DNA of 64,000 nucleotides from Phycicoccus sp. Root101 (GTDB lineage: Bacteria; Actinomycetota; Actinomycetes; Actinomycetales; Dermatophilaceae). Where the stretch lies: assembly GCF_001426245.1 (NCBI RefSeq), contig NZ_LMCM01000009.1, forward strand, positions 62,001-126,000. Direction: 5' to 3'. Below the pieces are notes generated by a model. That model was not told the origin of the DNA, made no database searches, and saw nothing but the letters and a program-made list of their open reading frames with translations. Of this stretch, positions 1-9,131 are shown one piece after another; position 1 is the stretch's first letter; every line of letters starts with the position of its first letter. The translations under genes were made by a program, and so were the position numbers.

Positions 1-1
1 G

Positions 2-619
2 CTGGTCACCACCAAGGGCTCCTGGACCTGCGTCGCGGTGCAGGACACGCAGTTCTCGCTGCGCGGCTCCGACAACTTCCTGTGGGTCGCCGGCGACATG
101 AACTACGCCTGGTCCGGTGCCAACGGCGGCAAGTACCTCATGCGCTTCAGCCACGTCACCAAGAGTGCCGTGCGCAACCTGTACCTCACCGCCCGCGGCG
201 GCTCCCGCCCGCTCCTCGTCGAAGCCGGAGCCTCCCACCAGGGCGGACTCGACTTCACCGACTGTGTCTTCGAAGGAAACAACGCCAATGACCCCGCCAT
301 GGGTGCCCTCATCGTCGTCAAGGGCGGCGGCGTCTCTTTCACGAACACCAAACTCAACTTCGGCATGGCCCGCCCCACCGACTTCACCGACCAGAGGGAC
401 ACCGCCCTGATCATGGTGAAGGGCGGTACCGCCCTGATCACGAACACGTGGACCTGTCGCGCCACCGCCACAGCGAGTTCGGTGCCGGTCGTCGCCGTAA
501 CCGGGGGAGCCGCCTACGTGTCACGAATCCTTTGCGCCGGCGGGAACTGGGCAGACAAGCCCGTCGCCACGCGCACAGCTGGTGTCCTCATTGCCGACGA
601 GACCGTCACCGTCGCCTGA
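2..619 (+). CDS. C-terminal part of a right-handed beta-helix protein (5' end outside window)
   Basis: The frame is open to the left edge, so this is the 3' end of a longer gene. The GTG at 38 is an internal Val codon or a doubtful start. The visible ~205 residues contain short hydrophobic/Gly turns such as GALIVVKGGGVSFTNTKL and TALIMVKGGTALITNTWT, spaced like rungs of a parallel beta-helix. That fold is typical of secreted carbohydrate-active or surface proteins. I see no catalytic signature, so substrate and function are unknown. The gene ends about 25 bases before a strong hairpin and converges on ppsA. Confidence 0.55.
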   Translation: MVTTKGSWTCVAVQDTQFSLRGSDNFLWVAGDMNYAWSGANGGKYLMRFSHVTKSAVRNLYLTARGGSRPLLVEAGASHQGGLDFTDCVFEGNNANDPAMGALIVVKGGGVSFTNTKLNFGMARPTDFTDQRDTALIMVKGGTALITNTWTCRATATASSVPVVAVTGGAAYVSRILCAGGNWADKPVATRTAGVLIADETVTVA

Positions 620-645
620 CCGCTCCCCCGTCCCGCAGACCCCAC

Positions 646-688
646 CCCGCAGCGCCCCCACCTTCGTCGAGGGTGGGGGCGCTGCGGG
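646..688. terminator. Bidirectional terminator hairpin
   Basis: A perfect 17-bp stem (646-662 with 672-688) encloses a 9-base loop. It lies in the 70-base gap between two convergent genes, so it can end transcripts from both sides. There is no U-tract, which is common in high-GC actinobacteria. Confidence 0.8.
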
Positions 689-689
689 A

Positions 690-3053
690 TCAGCTCCGGC
701 GGCCCAGTCGGGTCCAGGTCTCAACGACCGTGTCGGGGTTGAGCGACATGGTGTCGATGCCCTGCTCGAGCAGCCACTCGGCCAGGTCGGGGTGGTCGCT
801 CGGCCCCTGGCCGCAGATGCCCACGTACTTGCCCCGCGCCTTGCAGGCGGTGATTGCTGCGGAGAGCATGAACTTCACCGCCGGGTCGCGCTCGTCGAAG
901 CCCGCTGCCACGAGGCTGGAGTCGCGGTCCAGGCCGAGGGTCAGCTGGGTCATGTCGTTGGAGCCGATGGAAAAACCGTCGAAGTGGTCGAGGAACTGGT
1001 CTGCGATGACCGCGTTGGACGGAAGCTCGCACATCATGATCACGGACAGGTCGTTCTCGCCGCGGCGAAGACCGTTGTCCCCCAACAGCTTGATGACGCC
1101 CTCTGCCTCGGTGACGGTGCGGACGAACGGGATCATGACCTTGACGTTCGTCAGCCCCATGTCGTCGCGGACGAAGCGCAGCGCCTCGCACTCCATGGCG
1201 AAGCACTCCCGGAACTCCTCCGACAGGTACCGGGACGCGCCGCGGTAGCCGATCATCGGGTTCTCCTCGTGCGGCTCGTAGAGCTCGCCACCGATGAGGT
1301 TGGCGTACTCGTTGGACTTGAAGTCCGACATCCGCACGATGACCGGCTTGGGCGCGAACGCCGCAGCGATCGTGGCGACGCCTTCGGCGACCCGCTGGAC
1401 AAAGTACTCCCTCGGCGACGCGTAGGGGGCGACGGCCGCGTCCACCTGCTCGCGCACCGTGCCGGTCAACTGCTCGTGGTCGAGCAACGCCTTGGGGTGG
1501 ATGCCGATCTGGCGGTTGATGATGAACTCCAGGCGTGCCAACCCGACGCCCTCGTTCGGCAGGCGGGAGAACGCGAACGCCTGGTCCGGGGTCCCGACGT
1601 TCATCATGATCCCGACGGGGATGTCAGGCATCGCCTGCATGTCCGTCTCCTCGACTGCGAAGTCGAGCAGCCCGTCGTAGACGTACCCGGTGTCGCCCTC
1701 GGCGCACGAGACCGTGACCTCGCGTCCGTCCGGGAGCTCCTGCGTCGCGTTGCCCGCGCCCACGACGGCGGGGATGCCGAGCTCGCGGGCGATGATGGCG
1801 GCGTGGCAGGTGCGACCACCACGGTTGGTCACGATCGCGCTGGCCCGCTTCATGATCGGCTCCCAGTCCGGGTCGGTCATGTCCGCGACGAGGACCTCGC
1901 CCGGGTGGAAGTCGCGCATCTGGTCGGCCGACTTCAGCACCCGCACCGGGCCGGCGCCGACCTTCTGCCCGATGGCCCGGCCCTCGACCAGCAGCGGCCC
2001 CTTCTCGTTGATCCGGTAGCGCGAGATCGTGGTCGCCGACTGCCGTGACTTCACCGTCTCCGGCCGCGCCTGGAGGATGTAGAGCTGGTCGTCGGTGCCG
2101 TCCTTGCCCCACTCGATGTCCATGGGACGTCCGTAGTGGTCCTCGATGACCAGCGCGTGCCGCGCCAGCTCCTCGACCTCGGCGTCGGTGAGGCTCAGCA
2201 GCGGCTGGTCGGCCGGGTCGACGTCGACGAACTCCGTCGTCCTGCCCACGGCCGCGTCGGACGTGTAGACCATCTTGGTCGCCTTGCCGCCCACCCCCCG
2301 CTTGAGGATGGCCGGGCGCCCAGCGCGCAGGCCCGGCTTGTAGACGTAGAACTCGTCGGGGTTCACCGCGCCCTGCACGACCGCCTCACCGAGCCCGTAG
2401 GACGAGGTGATGAAGACGGCGTCGTCGAAGCCGGACTCGGTGTCCATCGTGAACATCACGCCCGAGGCACCGATGTCCGAGCGCACCATGCGCTGCACCC
2501 CGGCCGAGAGTGCGACCTCCTCGTGCTCGAACCCGTGGTGGACGCGGTAGGCGATGGCGCGGTCGTTGTACAGCGACGCATACACCTCCTTGACGGCCTG
2601 GAGGACGGCGTCGATGCCACGGATGTTGAGGAAGGTCTCCTGCTGGCCCGCGAACGACGCGTCGGGGAGGTCCTCCGCGGTGGCGCTCGACCGCACCGCG
2701 AACGAGGCCTCGTCGTTGTCGGCCACCAGCTGGTCGTACGCGGCCCGGATGTCGGCCTCCACGTCGTCCGGCAGCGGCTGCCGGACGATCGCCTCGCGGA
2801 CCTGCTGGCCGACGTCGGCCAGGGCGATCACGTCCTCGCTGTCCAGTCCGGCCATCAGCTCGACGATGGTCTGCGACAACCCCTCGTGCGCGATGAACCG
2901 GCGGTAGGCGTCGGCCGTCGTCGCGAACCCGTCCGGGACACGCACCCCCGCCGACGCCAGGTTGCTCACCATCTCCCCGAGGGAGGCGTTCTTGCCGCCG
3001 ACCTGGTCGATGTCCTTCATGCCGATGGTGAAGAACCACAGGACGTTGGTCAT
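690..3053 (-). CDS. ppsA: Phosphoenolpyruvate synthase (pyruvate, water dikinase)
   Basis: Makes PEP from pyruvate and ATP, releasing AMP and phosphate, for gluconeogenesis in the cytosol. It has 787 residues, the usual PpsA length. The N-terminal ATP-grasp domain starts with the family pattern [11 protein letters not shown]. The swivelling phosphohistidine domain has [15 protein letters not shown] with His417. The C-terminal TIM barrel ends with [20 protein letters not shown], which holds the catalytic Cys, and [11 protein letters not shown]. The ATG at 3053 was chosen because the family N-terminus starts there and because it overlaps the stop of the upstream regulator gene as ATGA. The reading frame stays open further upstream, but that part is antisense to the regulator's frame. 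Translational coupling to the regulator is likely. Confidence 0.95.
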   Translation of the reverse strand: MTNVLWFFTIGMKDIDQVGGKNASLGEMVSNLASAGVRVPDGFATTADAYRRFIAHEGLSQTIVELMAGLDSEDVIALADVGQQVREAIVRQPLPDDVEADIRAAYDQLVADNDEASFAVRSSATAEDLPDASFAGQQETFLNIRGIDAVLQAVKEVYASLYNDRAIAYRVHHGFEHEEVALSAGVQRMVRSDIGASGVMFTMDTESGFDDAVFITSSYGLGEAVVQGAVNPDEFYVYKPGLRAGRPAILKRGVGGKATKMVYTSDAAVGRTTEFVDVDPADQPLLSLTDAEVEELARHALVIEDHYGRPMDIEWGKDGTDDQLYILQARPETVKSRQSATTISRYRINEKGPLLVEGRAIGQKVGAGPVRVLKSADQMRDFHPGEVLVADMTDPDWEPIMKRASAIVTNRGGRTCHAAIIARELGIPAVVGAGNATQELPDGREVTVSCAEGDTGYVYDGLLDFAVEETDMQAMPDIPVGIMMNVGTPDQAFAFSRLPNEGVGLARLEFIINRQIGIHPKALLDHEQLTGTVREQVDAAVAPYASPREYFVQRVAEGVATIAAAFAPKPVIVRMSDFKSNEYANLIGGELYEPHEENPMIGYRGASRYLSEEFRECFAMECEALRFVRDDMGLTNVKVMIPFVRTVTEAEGVIKLLGDNGLRRGENDLSVIMMCELPSNAVIADQFLDHFDGFSIGSNDMTQLTLGLDRDSSLVAAGFDERDPAVKFMLSAAITACKARGKYVGICGQGPSDHPDLAEWLLEQGIDTMSLNPDTVVETWTRLGRRS

Positions 3054-3886
3054 GGGCGACTTCTTTCGTGGGAGGGGCGCGAACCCAGGGTTTGCAGGAT
3101 GAGGGTGGACATCTCCTCGACCGACCTCGTCGTGGAGTTGATGACGGGTATGCCGTTGGCCTTGTAGAGCGCGTCGGCCCGGCGCAGCTCCTTGGAGCAC
3201 TGCTCCAGGGACGCGTAGGGCGAGTTCGGACGGCGCTGCTGGCGGACCTCGCTCAGCCGCGCGGGGGTGGCGATGAGGCCGAAGCACCGGTCCCCGAGCT
3301 GGGCCAGGGGGCGCGGCAGCTGCGTGCTCTCCAGGTCCTCGTCCAGCAGGGGGTAGTTGGCGACGAAGACACCGTGCTGGAGAGCGAGGTACATGGTGGT
3401 CGGCGTCTTCCCGCACCGCGAGGGCGCCACGAGGATGACCTCGGCCCGGTCGAGCGCGCGCAGGCTCTGCCCGTCGTCGTGCTCGATCGCGAACTCGATC
3501 GCCTGCATCCGGGAGTTGTACCGCTTGATGTCGCCGACGCCGTGCAGTCGTGCGGCGACCCGCGCCCCGGACTTGCCGAGGATCGCCTCGACCTTCTCCA
3601 TGTGCATCTCGAAGAAGTCGATGATGGGGCACCTGGAGGTGTGCAGGATCTCGCGGACCTCGTCGGTCGCGGCCGTGGTGAACGCCAGCGGTGTCACCGG
3701 CCCGTCCATCGCCGCATCCAGGATCGCCACGACCTTGCGGGCCTCGTCGGCGGTGGCGATGAAGGGGATGAGGCGGCGTTCGAAGACGAGGTCCGGGAAC
3801 TGGATGAGGAGTGCATTGCCCATCGTCTCCGCGCTGATGCCGGTGCTGTCGGACAGGAAGAAGACCGGGACTGCCACGTCCTGCAT
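3050..3886 (-). CDS. ppsR: PEP synthase regulatory protein (bifunctional kinase/pyrophosphorylase, DUF299)
   Basis: Members of this family switch PEP synthase off by ADP-dependent phosphorylation of an active-site Thr and reactivate it by phosphorolysis. The 278-residue product begins [20 protein letters not shown], the family N-terminus. It carries the nucleotide-binding loop [16 protein letters not shown] and ends with a conserved [13 protein letters not shown] segment. The ATG at 3886 follows GAGGAGG, which decides against an in-frame GTG upstream at 3955. The 4-base overlap with ppsA supports a dedicated regulator-target pair. Confidence 0.93.
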   Translation of the reverse strand: MQDVAVPVFFLSDSTGISAETMGNALLIQFPDLVFERRLIPFIATADEARKVVAILDAAMDGPVTPLAFTTAATDEVREILHTSRCPIIDFFEMHMEKVEAILGKSGARVAARLHGVGDIKRYNSRMQAIEFAIEHDDGQSLRALDRAEVILVAPSRCGKTPTTMYLALQHGVFVANYPLLDEDLESTQLPRPLAQLGDRCFGLIATPARLSEVRQQRRPNSPYASLEQCSKELRRADALYKANGIPVINSTTRSVEEMSTLILQTLGSRPSHERSRP

Positions 3887-4052
3887 ACCTCCTCCTCTCT
3901 GAGTCGGCCGTGTTCGCGTCGGACCCATCATGGCGAAGACCTCCGGCGCGGACACCCCCGGGCCGGTGACGAGGGTTGTGGAGAGTCAGAGAGGCGGGCG
4001 AGGAGCGGCTGGCGCGCGTCTGCCGCGAAGGGGGTGAGCAGCGCCTCCGAGT

Positions 4053-4697
4053 TCAGAGGAGGCGCAGGTTGGGCGCCTTCGACTCCGGTGGAGGGTCCAG
4101 CTCCAGCAGGTCGGGCGCAGGTGCGTCCCCCGTCTCGTGGGCCAGCTCGCGGAACAGCTCCAGGAGTGCTTGTTCGCTCAGGTCACCGTCACCCATGAGG
4201 AGGCCCCTGACGATGCCGGAGTCCCGGGCGGTCCGCAGCAGGGAATGCAGGTCCTGGTTGAGCTCCTTGGTGTGGGCCAGGTCGAGGGCCAGCTCGACCT
4301 GGATCGCCATGAGCTCTGCCGTCATGGTCGCGACCTGGAGCAGGTGGCGCGGCGCCGTGGTGGCGATCGCGAGGCGCCCGACCGCGCCACAGTCGGGCAC
4401 GGCGACGTCGAGGACCACTTCCGCGCAGGCTCTGGTGGACCGCGACTGCTCCTGCTGCTCCTGGTCGGCGCTGACCACCAGCGGCTCCGCGTGGCCGACA
4501 CGGGTCACCACCAGCTCGACACGACGGGCCCCGGGAACGCCGTCGAGCACCAGGGCGGGGGCAGTACGGACGACGTCATCGAAGGACCTGCCCACCAGCA
4601 TCGTCGCCGCCCCGGCGACCGCCTCGAGGGCCAGACACGTGATCGCCACATCGCTGGCGGGAGTCATCTCGGGCCCCCGACGGCGTCGGGAAGACAC
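4053..4697 (-). CDS. GAF-like protein with a degenerate ANTAR-type tail
   Basis: 214 residues. The middle (about 25-135) alternates strands and helices like a GAF sensor domain. The last ~70 residues, with TARDSGIVRGLLMGDGDLSE and QALLELFRELAHE, resemble ANTAR, the RNA-binding antiterminator domain whose usual core is QAKG(V/I)LM. Here the Q-A-K of that core is missing. ANTAR proteins bind paired hairpins in nascent RNA, but whether this copy still can is doubtful. The GTG at 4697 has GGAAG five bases upstream; the ATG at 4667 is an alternative with a weaker site. The last codons overlap a small GC-rich inverted repeat (4041-4048 with 4058-4065). It is not obviously in an operon. Confidence 0.6.
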   Translation of the reverse strand: MSSRRRRGPEMTPASDVAITCLALEAVAGAATMLVGRSFDDVVRTAPALVLDGVPGARRVELVVTRVGHAEPLVVSADQEQQEQSRSTRACAEVVLDVAVPDCGAVGRLAIATTAPRHLLQVATMTAELMAIQVELALDLAHTKELNQDLHSLLRTARDSGIVRGLLMGDGDLSEQALLELFRELAHETGDAPAPDLLELDPPPESKAPNLRLL

Positions 4698-4878
4698 CGG
4701 GTCTTCCGCTCCCCCGCCCCCGCCTGCCTCGTGATCCAGCGCCGCATGGAAGAACCCCGTCCCGACGTGCCTGTGACTTTCCTGTCACCGCCGGGTCCGG
4801 GGCGGCGCCACCGAAGTGGGTCACGGACCAACGTCGCAGGATGCCCAATTGCTGTCAAGGGATCGCACCGGCCCCGGA

Positions 4879-5520
4879 TCAGCCTCGCAAGGCCCCCATC
4901 GCGTCGAGCAGCAGGTCGAGACCGACGTCGAACTCGTCGGCGAAGTCGTAGCCGGCCTCGACGACCTCGGTGATGAGGGCGTCGAGATGGGGATACGGAC
5001 TCGGCCCCTCATGCTCGCGCACCACGTCGACGACGGGGGTGGGATCGGTGGGCAGGGCCAGCTCCTGCAGGACGAACCCGTAGACGTAGGCATCGAGGAA
5101 GGCCAGGACCTGCGCCGACCCACGGCCAGCGAAGCCGCGAGCACGGAGGTAGCCGATGACGTGGTCCTGGTGTGCCAGCGTGATCGGCCCCGGCGCGGTC
5201 CGGGACTCGACCAGCCCGATGGCCCAGGGGTGCCGGCGCAGGACCAGGCGTTCCGACACCGACCTCGCGCGCAGGCCGACTCGCCAGTCCTCACCCTCGG
5301 GGAGGGCCATCTCATTGAAGACCCGGTCGACGAGGGCATCCAGGAGCGCTTCCTTGTTCGCGAAGTGGTGGTAGACGGCCATGCCCTCCACACCGAGCCG
5401 TCGCCCGAGCGCCCGCATGGACAGTGCCGCCAAACCACCGTCGTCGGCGAGAGCCGTCGCTTCCTCGAGGATGCCCTGAACCGTCAGGGCGCCGCGCTGT
5501 AGGGGTTGCCCCTGACTCAT
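4879..5520 (-). CDS. TetR-family transcriptional regulator
   Basis: 213 residues. The N-terminal helix-turn-helix runs from about 15 to 60, with the TetR hallmark VEGMAVYHHFANKEALLDAL. The C-terminal helical ligand domain includes DPTPVVDVVREHEGPSPYP, resembling the TetR_C families of actinobacteria. The ATG at 5520 is preceded by CAGGAG with six bases spacing, so it is preferred over the GTG at 5538. It is divergent from a membrane protein gene, with two palindromic operators between them. It most likely represses both genes until a small ligand binds. Confidence 0.9.
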   Translation of the reverse strand: MSQGQPLQRGALTVQGILEEATALADDGGLAALSMRALGRRLGVEGMAVYHHFANKEALLDALVDRVFNEMALPEGEDWRVGLRARSVSERLVLRRHPWAIGLVESRTAPGPITLAHQDHVIGYLRARGFAGRGSAQVLAFLDAYVYGFVLQELALPTDPTPVVDVVREHEGPSPYPHLDALITEVVEAGYDFADEFDVGLDLLLDAMGALRG

Positions 5521-5550
5521 CCCTGACTCCTGTTGCACCTGGGCATCGAC

Positions 5551-5587
5551 CTTTACGAAGTAAAGTATCGTGCTTTACGCTGTAAGA
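5551..5587. promoter_or_regulatory. Tandem palindromic operators for the divergent TetR regulator
   Basis: CTTTAC-GAA-GTAAAG (5551-5565) is a perfect inverted repeat with a 3-base centre. CTTTAC-GCT-GTAAGA (5573-5587) is a second, near-perfect copy. The centres are 22 bp apart, about two helical turns, so two dimers would bind the same DNA face. The pair lies between the TetR gene start and the start of the divergent gene. The AT-rich sites stand out from the surrounding GC-rich DNA. Confidence 0.85.
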
Positions 5588-5608
5588 GTCTCGTCGGGAG
5601 GTCATCTT

Positions 5609-6559
5609 GTGACTGCACTGTCTTGTGCCATGTCGGCGTCGACCGGCGCCCCCGATCGCACAGTCCGCTCGCAGAGCGCGTCCCGGAACCGGTGGGTCGC
5701 GCGGGGGTGGAGGGCCGCACGCCAGTCCGCGGTCGGCTGGGGCCATGTCATGAACGCCCGCACCCCGGTGCGCCATCACCTCGTGCTGTGGGCGGCGGCC
5801 CTCCTCACCCCGGCCGTCTTCCTCGTCCCGGTCGGCTTCGTCGCCCGCCGCGGTTACACCGGCGAGTCCGACCTCGTCGTGGCTTCAGAATCTGGCTTCA
5901 TCCGTGCCGACCTGTCGAGGCCCGTGACCGACTCGCCGTCCTTGGCCGAGCTGACCGCCGTCTGGCGGGAGTTCCACCTCGTCAAGGCACTCATCGCCGG
6001 CCTGCTCGTCCTGGCCCTCGTGGGCCTGGCCTCGACGGTGCGCCGCCGGGTGGAGGCCGCAGGACGTGGTCGTCGCCGGCTCCTGCTCGTGGCCTACGGC
6101 GCAGTGGTGGTCTGGCTCCTCGGCGCGCTCACAGTCCTGCTCGCGAACGTGCAGGGCGCCGCAGCCCCGTTCGCGTCGGTCGCCTCGCTCCTGCCACCCG
6201 GGCACGCGTCCGGTGAGCTGTCCGGGGTCCTGGGTCAGCTGCGGCGTGCGGTGGAGGCCGGGGCCCCCTCCCCCGCTGGAGGGATCGCCCGTGAGCTGCA
6301 CGGCGACTTCACCCTCTACCACGCGGTGTTCGCGGTGCTGGCTGCTGTCACCGGCGTTGCGCTCGTCTCCTTGGCCCTTCGCGCGGCCCGGCGACGGTGG
6401 AGACTCCGCGGATCGTCACGCTCCGCGGACCCGACGTGGCTCGTGCAGACCACCCTGTACGGCGCCGCGGGAGGCCTCTTCCTCGTGCTGTCCCTGGCGA
6501 ACGCGAGCACGTGGATGCACCCCGTTCCCGCCCTCCTGGCCTCCCTCGGGGGCAGCTGA
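5609..6559 (+). CDS. Integral membrane protein of unknown function, probable TetR target
   Basis: 316 residues from GTG 5609, which follows GGGAGG with seven bases spacing. An ATG at 5750 would remove a Ser/Arg-rich cytosolic stretch and start just before the first membrane span. Five hydrophobic segments are visible: WAAALLTPAVFLVPVGFVA, ALIAGLLVLALVGLA, LLLVAYGAVVVWLLGALTVL, a span around AVFAVLAAVTGVALVSLAL, and a last one near YGAAGGLFLVLSLANAS. An extracytoplasmic loop separates spans 1 and 2. I do not recognise the family. Its promoter lies under the tandem operators, so it is likely derepressed with the TetR ligand. Confidence 0.6.
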   Translation: MTALSCAMSASTGAPDRTVRSQSASRNRWVARGWRAARQSAVGWGHVMNARTPVRHHLVLWAAALLTPAVFLVPVGFVARRGYTGESDLVVASESGFIRADLSRPVTDSPSLAELTAVWREFHLVKALIAGLLVLALVGLASTVRRRVEAAGRGRRRLLLVAYGAVVVWLLGALTVLLANVQGAAAPFASVASLLPPGHASGELSGVLGQLRRAVEAGAPSPAGGIARELHGDFTLYHAVFAVLAAVTGVALVSLALRAARRRWRLRGSSRSADPTWLVQTTLYGAAGGLFLVLSLANASTWMHPVPALLASLGGS

Positions 6560-6653
6560 CCGCCCGCCTGACCACGGGTCTCCCGCGAAGTCGTCGCACC
6601 TGGTGGAGCCAACTGGCCCATCACCCCATACCCCTGAACGAAGGAGCACGAAC

Positions 6654-7346
6654 ATGGAAGGACTGCAAGCCACCACCACCCCGACCCAAGGCCCGATCGC
6701 TCGAGGCCGGTTCGTCGGCGCGGCCGCGATGGCGGTGGCCGTACTGGTGATCGTGGAGAACGTCGCGCTGGCAGCAACAGGCGCACCGTCCTTCGCCTCC
6801 CCGATGAACGAGGTCCTGGACTACTACGCGGCCAACCGCGCGGCGGTCGCGATCGCGTCAGGTGTCGTGGCCGTGTACCTGCCGCTGCTGCTCCTTTTCC
6901 TGACCGGGCTGGAGGGTCTTGTGGGCCGGCGTGGTGCGAAGGGCGTCGAGTGGGCGCGTCTCGCCGTCGCCGCCGGCGCGACCCTGTCGGGCGTCTTCGT
7001 CCTGGTCAACGTCCTGCAGGTCGGGCTCGCCCTCTCGGCTGGCGACCAGTCAGAGCCGACTCCCTTGATAGAGCTCGTATGGCGCGTGCACGCGGCCGCG
7101 TTCGCGCTGGCGCTGCCGGTGCTCGGGGCCACCTTCGCGGGCACGGCTCTGGCCACCCACGCGAGCGGTTTGACGCCCGCGTGGCTGCGCATGCTCGGCC
7201 TCGTGGGCGGCGGCCTGCTGCTCGCGGCAGGCATCGGGAACCTCGCCGTCGCCGACGGGTCAGCGCTGATCTTCGTCGGCCTGCTCGGCCTCGCCTCATG
7301 GCTCGTCTGGCTCTTCGCAACCGGCGTGCGACTCGTCAGGTCATGA
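6654..7346 (+). CDS. Six-span membrane protein of unknown function
   Basis: 230 residues starting at ATG 6654 behind AAGGAG. About six hydrophobic spans are spread evenly, beginning with AAAMAVAVLVIVENVALAA and ending with LIFVGLLGLASWLVWLFATG. The layout is like DUF4386-type membrane proteins, but I cannot assign it firmly. It is on the same strand as the preceding membrane gene, 94 bases downstream, so the two may share the TetR-controlled transcript. Confidence 0.6.
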   Translation: MEGLQATTTPTQGPIARGRFVGAAAMAVAVLVIVENVALAATGAPSFASPMNEVLDYYAANRAAVAIASGVVAVYLPLLLLFLTGLEGLVGRRGAKGVEWARLAVAAGATLSGVFVLVNVLQVGLALSAGDQSEPTPLIELVWRVHAAAFALALPVLGATFAGTALATHASGLTPAWLRMLGLVGGGLLLAAGIGNLAVADGSALIFVGLLGLASWLVWLFATGVRLVRS

Positions 7347-7431
7347 CTCGGGTATGAGCAGTAGTGAGGACGGGACACACGAGTCGGCCCGGGTCATCGC
7401 GCGGAACGACCTCTCATGCCTGCGGGTCCGT

Positions 7432-8037
7432 TCAGGGGTGCAGAGCCTGGTCCGCCTCGACGAGCCGCAGGTCGGTGAACCGCACGACCAGGCCCGAGCG
7501 CGTCGGCGCGCAGCACAGAAGTCCTACGCGGAGAGGCCCGGGCGGCAAGGGTGCGACCCGCACGAGCCGCCAGGCTTCGTCACCGCTCCTGGCCCGCACC
7601 GTGAGTGCGTCGCCGTTGCGACTCGCCCGTACGACGACCTCGTGGCCCGACCACTCCGGCACTGGGGCAACCGACCAGTCCGAGACGCCCCGCGTGACGA
7701 CTGCTCCCAGCTGCAGGACGCCGTCGGCCAACTCGACACCGGCCTTGATCCAGTGCTCCTCGTCGGCACGGATCAGCAGGCCCGCCTGGTCGAACTGGGC
7801 CGAGAAGTCAGCGATGAACGTGACCTCGGCTGCCGTCCCGTCGGGGAAGTCGGTGAGTAGGGCGTGGCCTGTGTCGTGGATGAACCCGTAGGAGGTGGTT
7901 CGCCACAGGTCGCTGCCCTCCGCCGCCGTGACGAGCAGATCGTCCTGGTCGCGGGAGACCTGCGGGGGCGGGTTCAGCCAATGAGTGTGCTGCCAACCCG
8001 TACGCCACCCGTCAGCCGGTCCACGGTCGGTCACCAT
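7432..8037 (-). CDS. DUF1349 (concanavalin A-like fold) protein
   Basis: 201 residues. The sequence matches the DUF1349/YesU pattern: an early LLVTAAEGSDLWRTTSYGF stretch, then the typical FDQAGLLIRADEEHWIKAGV and GPLRVGLLCCAPTRSGLVV. These proteins fold as a beta-sandwich of the concanavalin A lectin/glucanase type and are assumed to bind sugars. No signal peptide is visible, so a cytosolic location is inferred. The ATG at 8037 has AAAGGAT upstream. The gene converges on the membrane protein gene to its left. Confidence 0.8.
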   Translation of the reverse strand: MVTDRGPADGWRTGWQHTHWLNPPPQVSRDQDDLLVTAAEGSDLWRTTSYGFIHDTGHALLTDFPDGTAAEVTFIADFSAQFDQAGLLIRADEEHWIKAGVELADGVLQLGAVVTRGVSDWSVAPVPEWSGHEVVVRASRNGDALTVRARSGDEAWRLVRVAPLPPGPLRVGLLCCAPTRSGLVVRFTDLRLVEADQALHP

Positions 8038-8591
8038 GTCATCCTTTCACGACTGCGGATTCGCGCGGTTGTAGTGGACGTCCAACCGCTCGGTGCGCCT
8101 CCGGCGTCTGTCACAGGCCGTGCTGGGCGGTTGCCCTGACTGGGTGTGTCCGTACTGACGACTCAGTGCACGGCGCGCGTTCACCGGATCTGACCGATGA
8201 GCGGATGTTCGGGAAGCGTGATCCGAGGAGGTAGGTCCCGACTATCTATTCGGCCATGCTCGGTCGCCCGCGGAGACGACGGGGAAAGGAGGGCGTGTAG
8301 AGCGGCCCCCGATGGAGTGCGACCTCGGTGGCCGCTCAAACCTGGCTCCGTACTCGGATGCCAGTGGTCGCGCAGAGCTGGTTCGCGCACCGTGATCTCT
8401 CAACGCGCCACTCGGGGGGCGCCATGATTCGGGGCCTCGTTCAGCAAGGGAGCCGAACGGCCTCTGACCGCGTCGAAGGGTCGTGCCGAGGACAAGTCTG
8501 TGAGCCCCTTGCTTGCTCGTACGCCGACCGTGCACCCGTGTGCCCGACTGACGCGCGGTGCGACGGTGTGTCGGCAACAAGCACGGTCCGG
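8038..8591. other. Intergenic stretch, no gene recognised
   Basis: About 550 bases lie between the divergent DUF1349 and sigma-factor genes. Open frames here have actinobacteria-untypical composition and no family resemblance. It probably holds both promoters; I could not pick out convincing -35/-10 pairs. Confidence 0.5.
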
Positions 8592-9131
8592 ATGGAACCA
8601 TCGAGCGAGTTCGCGGGTGTATGTGCTGTGATCGACTCGACTTCGACCAGCAACGCAGCGGTGCGCGATCTGTACCAAGGGTGCTACCCGCGCCTGGTGG
8701 CCGTCGTTGCTCTGGCGGCTTGCAGCCGTGCGGAAGCCGAAGAGTGCGTCCAAGAGGCGTTCATACGCCTGTTGCGCGAGTGGCCCACCGTGTCCCAGTT
8801 CGACAGCCCAGAAGCGTGGACCCGGCGAGTGGCGTTGAGGTTGTTGTCGAACCGGCGCCGCAAGGCCCGCAACGGAGTCAAGGCCCTGATGCGCCTCGGT
8901 CATCCCGCGTCGCCTTCGGTGCCGACCGACGACTCGATGGACATCCAGCGGGCATTGGCGATTCTGCCGTTGGCGCAACGGCAGGTTGTGGTCCTGCACT
9001 ACCTCATCGGGTTGGGGGTGGCCGAGACCGCTGCCGAGCTGGGGGTCGCCCAAGGAACCGTCAAGTCCCGGCTGAGCCGCGCCCGCGTCACGCTCAGTCC
9101 CCTGCTGCGTGAGGAGGCCCACCATGCCTGA
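8592..9131 (+). CDS. ECF-family RNA polymerase sigma factor
   Basis: 179 residues. Region 2 is visible at about 20-60, with YQGCYPRLVAVVALAACS and AEECVQEAFIRLLREW. Region 4 lies at about 120-170, with LPLAQRQVVVLHYLIGLG and the helix-turn-helix GVAQGTVKSRLSRAR. The pattern is close to SigE-type ECF factors of actinobacteria. The start is uncertain: ATG 8592 lacks a clear ribosome site and GTG 8628 would also keep region 2. The stop overlaps the next gene by eight bases, so the two are translationally coupled. That gene is the likely membrane anti-sigma partner. Confidence 0.85.
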   Translation: MEPSSEFAGVCAVIDSTSTSNAAVRDLYQGCYPRLVAVVALAACSRAEAEECVQEAFIRLLREWPTVSQFDSPEAWTRRVALRLLSNRRRKARNGVKALMRLGHPASPSVPTDDSMDIQRALAILPLAQRQVVVLHYLIGLGVAETAAELGVAQGTVKSRLSRARVTLSPLLREEAHHA

